Source: Stomoxys calcitrans | Lineage: Eukaryota; Arthropoda; Insecta; Diptera; Muscidae | Length of the DNA: 64,000 nucleotides | NCBI RefSeq assembly: GCF_963082655.1 | Contig: NC_081552.1 | Coordinates: 57,392,561-57,456,560, forward strand | Direction of reading: 5' to 3' | Made by a program: the position numbers and the translations under genes | Shown: in pieces, positions 21,919 through 33,063 of the stretch | Position numbering within the stretch: position 1 is the stretch's first letter | How the letters are laid out: each line of letters opens with the position of its first letter | Notes under the pieces: model-generated | Told to the model about the DNA's origin: nothing | What the model saw: only the letters and a program-made list of their open reading frames with translations | The model's database searches: none

Positions 21919-22525
21919 TTAGATGGCATCATATTTCAAAAGTCCTGACACAATGTCTTCCATCTTTTCGTATATATGATATGGAAACCGATTTGGTTTT
22001 TGACAAATAATTATTCGAGTTTCTTTAATATAATATTCTACAGCACAAACTTTACCCAATTGTAGAAGATTATCAGCGAAACATTGTTTATATTTCTGAA
22101 GTACTCCATTCACTTCACTCCATTCTAGGAGTTAAATAAAAATATTAAACTTACGATTCACATCCATATCTAGTCATTTGAACAACTCATCCGCCATTGA
22201 TATATAATTAGCCATTTTCACGAACCATTTTCACTCCCTAACGATCATTTCATTTCCCACCACCAATATATCAATCGTTAGGGTAACATCTTGTATGACA
22301 ACTTGCTTCTTTATTCTTCCAATGGCCAATACTTCATTTCCGTCGAAACCCATAAGCTTCATATGACAAGCATCGTATTTAATACCATCCAAATTTTTCA
22401 GCTATATCCATCCGAATTGTTGAACATTCACTTCCCAGATCACAAAACACATTTACAGAGCGGCCATTAACTACGGCTGTTTGTGTTAAACCATTACTTC
22501 TGTTGATAGATAAACATTATAAAAT
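21919..22525 (-). pseudogene. Ty3/gypsy-type pol fragment, copy 2
   Basis: Duplicate of 13034-13640, with the protease-like DLGSECS block and the CFADNLLQLGK linker. Confidence 0.6.
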
Positions 22526-23325
22526 GTAAAAATCCAAGACGATCTAGACATGTCCGTCCGTCTGTCTGTTGAAATCACGCTACAGTCTTTACAAAAAGAG
22601 ATATTGAGCTGAAATTTTGGAGAGATTCTTTTTTTGTTCATAAGCAGTAAAGCAGTTAAGTAAAAAGATGGGCTATATCGGACTATATCTTGATATAGCC
22701 CCCATATATACCGATCCGCCGATTTAGGGTCTCAGGCCCATAAAAGCCACATTTACTATCCGATTTTGCTGAAATTTGGGGCAGTGAGTTGTGTTAGGCC
22801 CTTCGACATCCTTCGTCAATTGGCTCAGATCGGTCCAGATTTGGATATAGCTGTCATATAGACCGATCCTCAGATTTAGGGTCTTAGGCCCATAAAAGCC
22901 ACATTTATTATCCGATTTCGCTGAAATTTGGAACAGTGAGTTGTCTTAGGCCAATCGACATCCTTCGTTAATTTGGCTCAAATCCGTCCAGATTTGGATA
23001 TAGCTGCCATATAGGTCGATCCTCCGATTTATGGTGTAAGGCCCAAAAAGCCACATTCATTACCCGATTTTGCTGAAATTTGGGACAGTGAGTTGTGTTA
23101 GGCCCTCTGCCATATTTCTTCAATTTGGTCCAGATCGGTTCAGATTTAGATATAGCTGCCATATAGACCGATTTCTTGATTTATGGTTTTGGGCCCATAA
23201 AATGCTCATTTTTTGTCTGATATCGCCGAAATTTGGAACAGTGAGTTAAGTTAAGCCCCTTGACATACTTCTGCAATATCGCACAGATCGGTCTAGATTT
23301 TTTCAAAATCGAAAATTGGCAAAGA
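22526..23325 (+). repeat. DINE-1-like element 5' part, copy 2
   Basis: Duplicate of 13641-14440, including the (GTCY)n run and the diverged ~150-bp units. Confidence 0.75.
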
Positions 23326-23784
23326 TACTCATTTTATTTTCAAAAATGGGTGCAGGAACTGACACATCGCCGGTATCATTTGGTCATAAAGTAAGAGCTG
23401 ATTTTTACACTGATTGCTAACACAGTGCAAAAATCTTCTGGACGTTGTATTAATGGCTTCGAACGCTAGACACCGGCAACGGCTCTTGCTCCGTGTGCCC
23501 AGATTGGCATTAACGACGAAAAATACCCAAGAATAGAGCTGCCTTAGAAAAATTCTAGCTCAAGTTAGGAAAGAGGTATCGTAATGAAATTTGGGTTGGC
23601 GTAAAGTAGTAGACGACTGAAACCAGTTACTACAACATTTCCCGTCATGTTTAGGGGAAAATGGGCTTGTCAAAAGTCGACAATTTTTAATATCCCAAAA
23701 ATCAAACGAAAAAATGTCTCAAAAATCTTAGTAGTGAGATTTCTAGAATCCGTTTTAATGTCCTGTTGCATTTGATGGTTTCTT

Positions 23785-25825
23785 TAAAAAAAAATAAATT
23801 TATTTCAATAAATTTACAGCAGCTTCTATTGTATGCCAAAATCATTAAATCCAGATTTTTTCGCTAAATGGTCATAAACAATTTTGAGATCTTTAGCTCA
23901 ATCCGTAAATAAAGTACCATTTTGTACGTTTTAGCACCTAAATGTACAAATATCAAAACAATCTTCTAGTCACAAGTTACATACTGCTAATATGTACCTG
24001 TATTCCTAATTTCACAGATGTCTGTAAATAAAGTACCACTTTGTACGTTTAAGTACCAAAATGAACTAATATCAACAAAATCTGCTAGTCGTCCGGTACA
24101 TATCGCCAAGATGTGTCTGTATTCCAAATTTCAGATAGTACCAAATACAGCACTTAAGTACTTTTTATACCAATCCTGGTACGATTTCAACATTTCATAT
24201 TTAGTACAACTTACCGTATATTTGTCATGACATCGATCATTTTTAGCAAATTTTTTAATTTTACCCTTCTCCGTTCACTGCTATTTCGTACTTTTGGTAG
24301 CAAAATATATGATTTTTTAAAAAATCACTTAGTTAGCCTACATATATTTCTTAGTAGAATGTACATGTTAAATTTCAGAGCTCTAGTTCAATTCGTAAAA
24401 AAAGTATGAAATGGTGCCAAATACGGTACTACGTTTCTTCCGTTTTCATTACTATTTTTATACCCTCCACCATAGGATGTCATTTTGTTTGTAACTATTC
24501 GAAATATTCGTCTGAGACCCCATAATGTACATATATATATATTCTTGATCGTCGCAACATTTTATGTCGACCTAGTCGTGTCCGTCCGTCCGTCTGTCTG
24601 TCGAAAGCACGCTAACTTCCGAAGGAGTAAGGCTAGCCGCCTGAAATATTGCACAAATACTTCTTATTAGTGTAGGTCGGTTGGTATTGTAAATAAGCCA
24701 TATCGGTCCATATAGCTGCCATATAAACCGATTTTGGGTCTTGACTTCTTTAGCCTCTAGAGTGCGTAATTCTTATCCAACTGGAATGAAATTTTGCACG
24801 TAGTATTTTGTTATGATATCGAACAACTGTGCCAAGTATGGTTCAAATCGGTTCATAACCTGATTTAGCTGCCATATAAAAAGATCTGGGGACTTGACTT
24901 CTTGAGCTTCTAGAGGGCGCAATTTCTATCCGATTTTGATGAAGTTTTGCAAGACGTATTTTATTCTTACTTTCAACAACTGTGTCAAATAAGGTTCAAA
25001 TCGGTTCATAACCTGATATAGCTGCGATATAAACCGATCTGGGATCTTGACTTCTTGAGCCTCCAGAGGTCGCAATTATTATCCGATTTACCTTAAATTT
25101 TGTACGACGGATTCTCTCATGACCATCAGCATACGTGTTTATTATGGTCTGAATCGGTCTTTAGCCCGACACAGCTCCCATATAGAGCTCTCTATTTTAC
25201 TTCTTGAGCCCCCAAAGGGCGCAATTCTTATTCGAATTGGCTGATATTTTACACAGGTCTCCAATATATAATTTAATTGAGGTCCGAATCGGACCATAAC
25301 TTGATATCGCTCTAATAGCAGAGCAAATCTTTTCTTATATCCTGTTTTGCCTAAGAAGAGATGCCGGGAAAAGAGCTCGACAAATGCGATCCATGGTGGA
25401 GAGTATATAAGATTCGGCCCGGCTGCACTTAGCACGCTTTTACTTGTTTCTATCTACCCCCTTTATTTCGTAACAACAATCATTTAAGCCAAATTTCGTT
25501 CTACCTCTACCCGTTCGCCCTATGCAAAGTTCACCTATTTTGTACCTTTTTTTGGTACTTTTTTATTTCTAAACATACAAAAACTCTTTTTGCATCCCAA
25601 TTTAGGTTGCCATAGTGTACCTTAATTCCAAAATTCAAAGCTCTACCTCAATTAGCCAAAAAGTACCAATTGCGGTTTCAAGCGTACCATTTTTCCCACT
25701 TCCGGTACTATTTTGGGAAATTTTTGACACCAAATCTTATTTTTCGGAAAATCACAATTCTAGCCTCATCCGTTCGCGCTGGGTAAAAAGTCAACATTTC
25801 GTACTTTTTAGTACCTAAACGTTGT
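23785..25825. repeat. GTACC-rich AT repeat, copy 2
   Basis: Duplicate of 14900-16940, again interrupted by the DINE-1-like element at 24456-25449. Confidence 0.6.
24456..25449 (+). mobile_element. DINE-1-like element, copy 2
   Basis: Duplicate of 15571-16564 with the same ends, (GTCY)n tract and 3' palindrome. Confidence 0.75.
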
Positions 25826-26099
25826 TGTTGTTTGGGACAGATAAGCGTAATTAAAAACTTTAAAAATATTTATGCAAATTTTAAAAAAATAATCTCGAGG
25901 TTAGGTTGTCTTTAGAGAATTTTTCGCCTTAAGTTAGTCCTTAAAAAAATTCATTAAAATGTAGTCTTTAAAATTAAAATTTAATAATTTTTTGTTAATA
26001 AAACTTTTGTCTTTATAAAAAAAGATTTTAAAGAGATTTGTTCTTAAAAAAAATAATTTCGAAGCGGTTCGGCCCGTGGTGAAGTTTTGTCATAAGAGA

Positions 26100-26398
26100 A
26101 TATTAAGCTGAAATATTGTCTCTAGAAAAATATCATTAAAATTTTCTAGAAAAAAACGTGATTAAAATTTTGTTTTTACAAAGAATTTCATTACAATTTT
26201 GTCCTTAAGAAAAATAATTTTAAGGCGGCCCTGGCCTCAGCAAAATGTTGTATTTGTAGAATATTATAAATATGAAATTTTGTCATTATAAAAAATGTTG
26301 ATAAAATTTTTGTTTACAATAAATTTAATTTAAATTTTTTCTTTAGACAAAATGATTTTGTGGGGGGAGGGGAGCTCGGGTGTTGGCTACGTCCCTGG
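26100..26398. repeat. AT-rich degenerate repeats
   Basis: Continuation of the tract that ends the duplication unit. Units approximate 'attaaaattttgtc' plus 'ttaaaaaaaataattt' at about 35-40 bp spacing. No gene. Confidence 0.5.
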
Positions 26399-27218
26399 CT
26401 GCCATATAGACACCGATCTATCGATTTAAGGTTTCGTGTCCATAAAAGACGCATTTATTGTCCGATGTCGCCGAAATTTGGGACAGTGATTTGTGTTAGA
26501 CCCTTCAACATTTGCAATTTGGCCCAGATCGGTCCAGATTTGGATATAGCTGCCATATAGACCGATCTCTCGATTTAAGGTTTCGTGTCCATAAAAGGCG
26601 CATTTATTGTCCGATGTCGCCGAAATTTGGGACAGTGATTTGTGTTAGACCCTTCGACATTTGCAATTTGTCCCAGATCGGTCCAGATTTGGATATAGCT
26701 GCCATATAGACCGATCTCTCGATTTAAGGTTTCGTGTCCATAAAAGGCGCATTTATTGTCCGATGTCGCCGAAATTTGGGACAGTGATTTGTGTTAGACC
26801 CTTCGACATTTGCAATTTGTCCCAGATCGGTCCAGATTTGGATATAGCTGCCATATAGACCGATCTCTCGATTTAAGGTTTCGTGTCCATAAAAGGCGCA
26901 TTTATTGTCCGATGTCGCCGAAATTTGGGACAGTGATTTGTGTTAGACCCTTCGACATTTGCAATTTGTCCCAGATCGGTCCAGATTTGGATATAGCTGC
27001 CATATAGACCAATATTTTGTTCTACAAAATTGAACAATGACTTGTAGTTATTATACCACTCAATGTCCGTGCCGTATTTGGTCCAAATTAGACGATATTT
27101 CGATATAGCTGCTATGGGGGCATGAATTATGCATTTTTCACCGGATTATGACGAAAGGTGGTTTACATACATACCCGAGGAGGTTCGGCCTGGCCGAACT
27201 TAACCCCTTTTTATTTGT
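26399..27218 (+). repeat. DINE-1-like 3' half with four homogenised 149-bp repeats
   Basis: Four consecutive units (26399 to about 26998) repeat at exactly 149 bp and are nearly identical, differing mainly in the first unit and at 'ggcccagat/gtcccagat'. Each contains 'gatatagctgccatatagac', 'gatttaaggtttcgtgtcc' and 'gccgaaatttgggacagtg'. The array is followed by a typical 3' end with TTCGGCCTGGCCGAACTTAA and a T-rich terminus. The short open frames at 149-bp steps are repeat by-products. Confidence 0.85.
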
Positions 27219-27236
27219 TTTATCTGCACTTATTGT

Positions 27237-28608
27237 TATACCCACCACCGAAGGATGGGGGTATATTCATTTTGTCATTCCGTTTGCAACACATCGAAAT
27301 ATCCATTTCCGACCCTATAAAGTATATATATTCTTGATCAGCGTAAAAATCTAAGACGATCTAGACATGTCCGTCCGTCTGTCCGTCTGTCTGTTGAAAT
27401 CACGCTACAGCCTTTAAAAATAGAGATATTGAGCTGAAACTTTACACAGATTCTTTTTTTGTCCATAAGCAGGTTAAGTTCGAAGATGAGCTATATCGGA
27501 CTATATCTTGATATAGCCCCCATATAGACCGATCGGCCGATTTAGGGTCTTAGGCCCATAAAAGCCACATTTATTATCCGATTTTGCTGAAATTTGGGAC
27601 AGTGAGTTATGTTAGGCCCTTCGACATCCTCCGTGAATTTGGCTCAGATCGGTCCAGATTTGGATATAGCTGCCATATAGACCGATCATCCGATTTGGGG
27701 TCTAAGTCCCATAAAAGCCACATTTATTATCCAATTTCGCTGAAATTTGGGACAGTGAGTTGCGTTAGGCCCTTCGACATCCTCCGTGAATTTGGCTCAG
27801 ATCGGTCTAGATTTGGATATAGCTGCCATATAGACCGATCATCCGATTTGGGGTCTAAGTCCCATAAAAGCCACATTTATTATCCGATCTTGCTCAAATT
27901 TGAAACAGTGAGTTGTGTTATGCCTTTCGACATCTTTCTTCAATTTGGCCCAGATCGCTTCAGATTTGGATATAGCTGCCATATAGACCGATTTCTTGAT
28001 TTATGGTTTTGGGCTCATAAAATGTTAATGTATTATCCGATGTCGCCAAAATTTGGAACAGTGAGTTAAGTTAAACCCCTTGACATACTTCTGCAATATC
28101 GCACAGATCGCTTCAGATTTGGATATAGCTGCCATATTGGCCGATATATACGTTTTAGGTTTTGGGGCCATAAAAGTCGCATTTATTGTCCGATGTCGCT
28201 GAAATTTGAGACAGTGAGTTTGGCTAGGCTCTTCGAAGTCCTTCTTCAATTTTGCCCAGATCGGTCGAGATTTGAATATAGCTGCCATATAGACCGATAT
28301 CGCGATTTAAGGTCTTGGCCCCATAAGAGGCGCATTTATAATCCGATTTCACTGAAATTTGACACAGTGACTTACGTTAGGCTTTTCGACATCCGTGTCG
28401 TATATGGTTCAGATCGGTTTATTTTTAGATATAGCTAGTGTACTTTTAATATTTGGTCCAAATCGGAACATATTTTGATATAACTGATATGGGACATAAG
28501 GTATGAAATTTCCACCGAATTTTGATGAAAGGTGGTTTACATATATTCCCGAGGTGGTGGGTATCCAAAGTTCGGTCCGGCCGAACTTAACGCCTTTTTA
28601 CTTGTTTT
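27237..28608 (+). mobile_element. DINE-1-like element, complete, second subfamily
   Basis: 5' end TATACCCACCACCGAAGGAT pairs with the near-3' 'gaggtggtgggtat'. A (GTCY)n run lies at 27369-27398, with about six diverged 149-150-bp units, and the 3' palindrome TTCGGTCCGGCCGAACTTAA is followed by a T-rich end. It starts 18 bp after the previous element ends. The 161-codon open frame at 27584-28069 crosses the repeats with no domain. Confidence 0.75.
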
Positions 28609-29156
28609 CTATATGTAATATATGTAAATATATATTTTTCAGAAGCAGAGAAAAAACTTACCATTTAGAGCCTAGTACTGACTTCGACTTTTCGCCTGAA
28701 CTACTGTCAAAAGGCATTATTAAAAAAGATGGGCACACATTCCTTAGAAGTGGTACGGGTTTTATGAGCAAAATACATGGAACATGTCGCTGCGTCACTA
28801 TCAATTCTGCTCCAATTAATTGCAAATGTAATTAAAATCTCACGAAATGAGCACCAACAACACTGCTTCAATGCTGTTGATTGCCTTTGGTTTGGGTTCT
28901 GGCAAAGAATAGAGTACGTCGGATTTCGCAATAATTTTCGCTACGAATGAAGTCAGTATTAGGCTTAAACCAATAAGACAAACAAAAATGGGTTAAGGGT
29001 TGCGGATACAATTTTTTGGTCACTTTCCTCACTTTTTCAATCGTGATTCGCTAGTTTTTCTTCAGCCGTGACTTTTCGTGAGCCGCGCGTGACAAATTTT
29101 TTTGTCTCGTGAGCGTGAGTACAGCAAAACTCAAGTGTACATATCTATATCATTTA
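28609..29156. other. No gene recognised
   Basis: AT-rich sequence. Short open frames (28503-28835, 28707-28931) show no domain and partly overlap the preceding repeat. Confidence 0.4.
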
Positions 29157-29395
29157 TTGGATTGCCCAAAAAGTAATTGCGGTTTTTTCATATAGTCGGC
29201 GTTGAATAATTTTTTTCACAGCTTGTGACTCTGTAATTGCATTCTTTCTTCTGTCAGTTATCAGCTGTTAGTTTTAGCTTGCTTTAGAAAAAAAGTGTAA
29301 AAAAAAGTATATTTCATTAAGGTTCATTCTAAGTTTTATTAAAAATGCATTTACTTTCTTTTAAAAAATCCGCAATTACTTTTTGGGCAACCCAA
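29157..29395 (+). mobile_element. Mariner-derived MITE, copy 2 (239 bp)
   Basis: Terminal repeats TTGGATTGCCCAAAAAGTAA and its complement, TA at 29155-29156 and 29396-29397, and the same internal deletion junction as copy 1. Confidence 0.9.
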
Positions 29396-30193
29396 TAATT
29401 TATTGTATTGTTGCATAGGTCAGAAAAAGCTCAATTGGTTTCTCCCCTTCTGAAATCGAATACAAATGGACACTTAATATGAATGAGAATGCAAATGAAT
29501 TCTGTTTGCCACTCACCTAAAAGTTTCAAATAACAAATTCATATATTCCGCGAAGGAAGGGTGAGAAATATAATCGTTATGCAAACGCCAGCAATTGGCG
29601 TTCCTCATTGGGTGACTAGAAGTCTGCTGGGGAACTTTATACACGCGTTTTCAATTAAAAGCACAAAATACAAATTGCAGGTCAATGAATTTGGAAAAAA
29701 GAACAGGTGGCAGAACAGAACAGCTGATAAGATATTAATGATTTTTAAAAGAAATCCATTGATTAGAATGACTTTCAAAGCCAGGGTCCTTATACTATTT
29801 ACCTTTCAATTAAAAACTCTCAAGTTTTATATTTTAAACAATTTTTTTGTTGACTGTGTTTTTTGAAAACCAGTCAACACAATATCTAATCATTTATTTG
29901 GTTTCTTTAAATAAAATAAAGAAATTATATTATACATTAGACTTATATTCAAACGTTATTTATAACCAAGAGGGGATTGAGAAACAAATGCATACGAATT
30001 TTTAAATCAAATAAAAAATTAAAATATCTGTATCGAGTATTTGCAAAAGTGGGTTCGATTTTGGCTACACAAACACCAGAAAGCTGCTTAACTAGGAATT
30101 GTTTATGTTGAAACATAAGTAACGTTAGGAAGGTTGCGGCGACGACGGATGCGGCAATTGTATTCCACGCAAACACTGCTGCTACAACTTTTT
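29396..30193 (-). other. Probable 3' untranslated and flanking sequence of the reductase gene
   Basis: No coding region is supported. On the minus strand the distal terminal exon (stop at 30194) is followed about 295 nt later by AATAAA (complement of TTTATT at 29893-29898), a plausible polyadenylation signal. The remainder is AT-rich. Confidence 0.45.
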
Positions 30194-30366
30194 TTAGTAA
30201 GCAAAACGATTATCCGGATGATAGCCCAATGCATCGAGGGCAGGATTGCAAGCGAAATTAATCATAGGTGGGGGGCCGCACATCAAGGTGATAGTTGAAT
30301 CGCTGGCAGGGAAGTGATGCACTTTAATCATATTCTCATTGACAAAACCAATGCCATAGGGCCAGC
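30194..30366 (-). CDS. Cyb5r: Cytochrome b5 reductase, distal terminal exon
   Basis: A 173-nt exon completing the NADH-binding domain. It starts G|GC TGG, joining the phase-1 donor of exon 42699-42798 to restore Gly, and reads WPYGIGFVNENMIK, then LMCGPPPMINFACNPAL and DNRFAY followed by TAA at 30194. CGPPPM is the conserved nicotinamide-pocket motif of the family, and a Phe/Tyr-type C-terminal aromatic residue is typical. The acceptor is strong, with a long pyrimidine tract ending TTACTTCCTTACAG. It is homologous to and the same length as the exon at 32297-32469 (31 of 56 residues identical). Use of one excludes the other because both contain the stop codon. Confidence 0.9.
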
Positions 30367-31066
30367 CTGTAAGGAAGTAAAAAATGTCAAAATTAAAATA
30401 TTTCAAAAAAGAAGTATTTTTTAAATTTTATCTTATTATTCCTGAATTAAGGAGCTAAATGTCAAAGTGAGCTATTCCGCAACCTTATATCAGGAGATGC
30501 TTATGGGAAAGTTCGGGTGGCTGCTGCTGTTGTATAACAAGCAACGGTTCTAATAAATTCGCTTTTGGTTAAGGTTAGTAAATCACCCGCGCAAAAGTTT
30601 TGTGGAATCTATATGACCTTGCAGGGTCGTAGGGTCATCGACTACAAATTGACGTATGAATAAATATACATACTGGAGTATACGAAGTGGGATAGCTAAA
30701 ATATCAGGGTTGTCATTCTGATTTCAAAATAAGTAGGTTTAGCTGAAAGCTTAAAGGCTAGCCCACCATTGATGCTGGGCTAGCTTTTCAGAGAGACCCA
30801 TTTGGACCACTGTGATACTCATGTAAGAAGAAATTCAGGAGAAAGAGTAAAATGGTAAGTGCGAGTGCCGCCATAGTGTCCACTCAAATTTGAGGTTCGT
30901 TGGTGGCATATCTCTGCCCAGAATTTCCATTACGAGTATGGTATGGCACAGATCTTTGAATGAAATACGGTACACTTGTCCGACAGTCTCAAGGACATTG
31001 TTAAGTCTCTCCTTCACTTTGAGTCGATATAGCCCACTTTGACATTCTATCATAATACCTAACAAT
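30367..31066. other. Intronic sequence, no feature recognised
   Basis: Lies between the two terminal exons. The minus-strand frame at 30835-31137 runs into the DINE-1-like element and has no domain. Confidence 0.4.
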
Positions 31067-32030
31067 GAGAAGTAAAAACGTACTAAGTTCGACCGTGCCG
31101 ATCTTAGGATACCCACCACCATGGATTTATTTATCATCCTATTTCATTATAACCCTTCTACTATATACATAGGGCCTATAACAGAAGTAAGGTTTACATA
31201 GCAACTTTGTTTTAATGCGGTCCGATTTAAACCGTAATAAGGATGTCAAGGGATCTAATATAACATAGTTTCTGATCTCTACCATATTCGGATCAGGTGA
31301 CGGAAAGCTTAAAACAAGCCACTATTTAAAATTTCAGCCAAATCGGGGAAATAAATGCATCTTTTTAGGGCTAAATACCCTAATTCAGCAGATCGGTATA
31401 TATGGCAGCTATATGTTAATGTGGGCCGATAAGGACCATATTCGGGATAGATGTCGCGAACCTTAATACAGACCATTGTCTCAAATATTGCGGCATCTAT
31501 GGGTTTAAGACCCTAAATTGGAATATGAAAATGTTGCCCGATCTGAACCATATTTGGGTAGGAAGCCGGTTGTACGCACCGGATTGACCCGATGGATTCC
31601 TTCATCGGCAAGGACTGCCGCCTCAGTGTGCAACACACTGCAACAACAGCAATAACTGTTTAAAATTTTAGCGAAATCGGATAATAATGCGGCTTTAACC
31701 GGCTTAAGACCCTAAATGGGCACATCGGTATATATGGCAGCTATATCCTAATACAGTGCGCTTTTGAACATCAAGAACTTAACTTGCGTATGGAAAAAAA
31801 TAAGGTTTTCTATCAAATTTTAGTTCAATATCTCAATTTTAAAAGGCTGTAGCATCATTACAACCGACGGAAGGACAGACAAACGGACATCGTGAAATTG
31901 TCTTGGAATTTTAAGACGACCTTTTATTTATATATATATTTTGTAGGGTCGAAAATGGATATTTCGATGTGTTGCAAACGGAATGAGAGGAATGAATATA
32001 CCCCCCATTCCCATGGTGGTGGCCATAAAA
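31067..32030 (-). mobile_element. DINE-1-like element, degenerate, between the two terminal exons
   Basis: Reversed orientation: the 3' palindrome end (AAGTTCGACCGTGCCGATCTTA) opens at about 31075, followed by 'ggatacccaccaccatgg'. The 5' end 'ccattcccatggtggtgg' closes at about 32025. A decayed (GTCY)n complement ('ggacagacaaacggacat') is at 31872-31890. The interior holds ~150-bp units with 'atatggcagctatat'. A short LINE derivative is inserted at 31562. Confidence 0.65.
31562..31652 (+). mobile_element. Short internally deleted LINE derivative, copy C
   Basis: Runs from AGCCGGTTGTACGCACCGG through CCGATGGATTCCTTCATCGG to CACACTGCAACAACAGC. Both hairpins are preserved. The first few bases are missing and I could not find a clear target-site duplication. 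It is nested in the DINE-1-like element. Confidence 0.65.
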
Positions 32031-32296
32031 AAGTATCTCGTAACTCCATATACCTTTTTCGTACTCTGGTCGACTCTTTCTGCAGGCATTTCGAATTTAA
32101 CACAAGAAAATCAATAACTCAAATCTGACGATGATTGTACTTTTACTACACATTTTCTAAAATTTGAAATTCTATTATGCGCTCCTCTTACATTCTCCTA
32201 TTTTGTTTTCTTTGCATTTTTCGTTTGCTTGTAGTAGTGTTAGGATTCTCTTGGTAGCAACTAAAGCGGTATTCGGCGAATCATTCTCATCAATTT

Positions 32297-32469
32297 TTAG
32301 TAACTAAAACGATTGTCGCTGTGATGGCCAAGTCTTTCGAGACCTGGTATACAGGTATAATTCACCATTGGCGGAGGTCCACACAGTAAACACAAGGTAT
32401 CTGGTCCTGGTGGAAATAGATGCTCTTTCATCATGTCATCGTTCACATAGCCAATGTTATAGGACCAGC
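32297..32469 (-). CDS. Cyb5r: Cytochrome b5 reductase, proximal alternative terminal exon
   Basis: A 173-nt homologue of the distal terminal exon, with the same entry phase. It reads WSYNIGYVNDDMMKEHLFPP, then LCLLCGPPPMVNYTC and DNRFSY followed by TAA at 32297. CGPPPM, the VN.(D/E)M block and the C-terminal DNRF-aromatic end are all kept, with conservative changes elsewhere (31 of 56 residues identical to the other copy), so it looks like a functional duplicate under constraint. Its acceptor is weak: bases before ATAG are GC-rich with no pyrimidine tract. Inclusion may therefore be regulated, or the exon may be losing function. The open frame extending 5' of 32469 is intron. Confidence 0.85.
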
Positions 32470-32984
32470 CTATACGTTTGGGTCGCGTCGTCCGCATTTG
32501 TTGGGCAGCAATTTCAAAAGGTGTAAAAGATCGAAGAAAATTTGAAGGATATTTTTATATTTTCTTACAAAGGGTTTTTTTTTCAAAAAAAAAAAAAAAA
32601 AACTACAAAAGAATTAAGTTTCTACAAATCAACCAAATGTGTGACCCAACTAAAGAAATGTTAAAAAATTACAATTCAAAAAACTAAAAAAAAACTTGGT
32701 TGAAAAATCTCAGAATTATAGCCTGTTTGTCTATCTCGAAGCGAATTTTTCGCGGCACTCAAGAGTTTGTTTAAATTGCAATTCGAGCAATAAAATTCGA
32801 TGTATAAACAGATTCATCAAAGTACAAATAAACAGATTCATCAAAGTACTAATAACTCATCAAAAATAGATACTAAAAACCGTCTATATAGACGAATATA
32901 GATCGGAAAAAGAAGTGCAGACGAACGAAAAAGCAACCGTCCGACATGGACAAAAAGGCTTTTTAGCCTTTAAATATCGCAAAA

Positions 32985-33063
32985 GAAATGAAATTTTAAG
33001 AAAATTTCCTATAGAATTGAAATTTTTAAAATATTTTTCATAGAAATTAAATTTTGACAAAAA
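32985..33063. repeat. Minisatellite, left remnant
   Basis: Units of the type 'gaaattttgacaaaatttcc' plus 'tatagaaat' (27-29 bp), matching the larger tract at 38785-39085. The two remnants flank the large repeat elements at 33064-38357, suggesting these inserted into the minisatellite. Confidence 0.6.

Larger units (their letters stand above)
17212..26096. repeat. Tandem duplication, copy 2 (8,885 bp)
   Basis: Direct repeat of 8327-17211, offset 8,885 bp, with no difference found in the stretches compared or in any open frame. Unique sequence resumes after AGA at 26097-26099. Confidence 0.95.

Noticed and set aside
26399..26998. CRISPR-like array
   Set aside because: The units are contiguous 149-bp tandem repeats without unique spacers, in a eukaryotic genome and within a transposon.
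27584..28069. A 161-codon open frame on the plus strand
   Set aside because: It lies wholly inside 149-bp non-coding repeats, and its protein is three repeats of the same translated unit.
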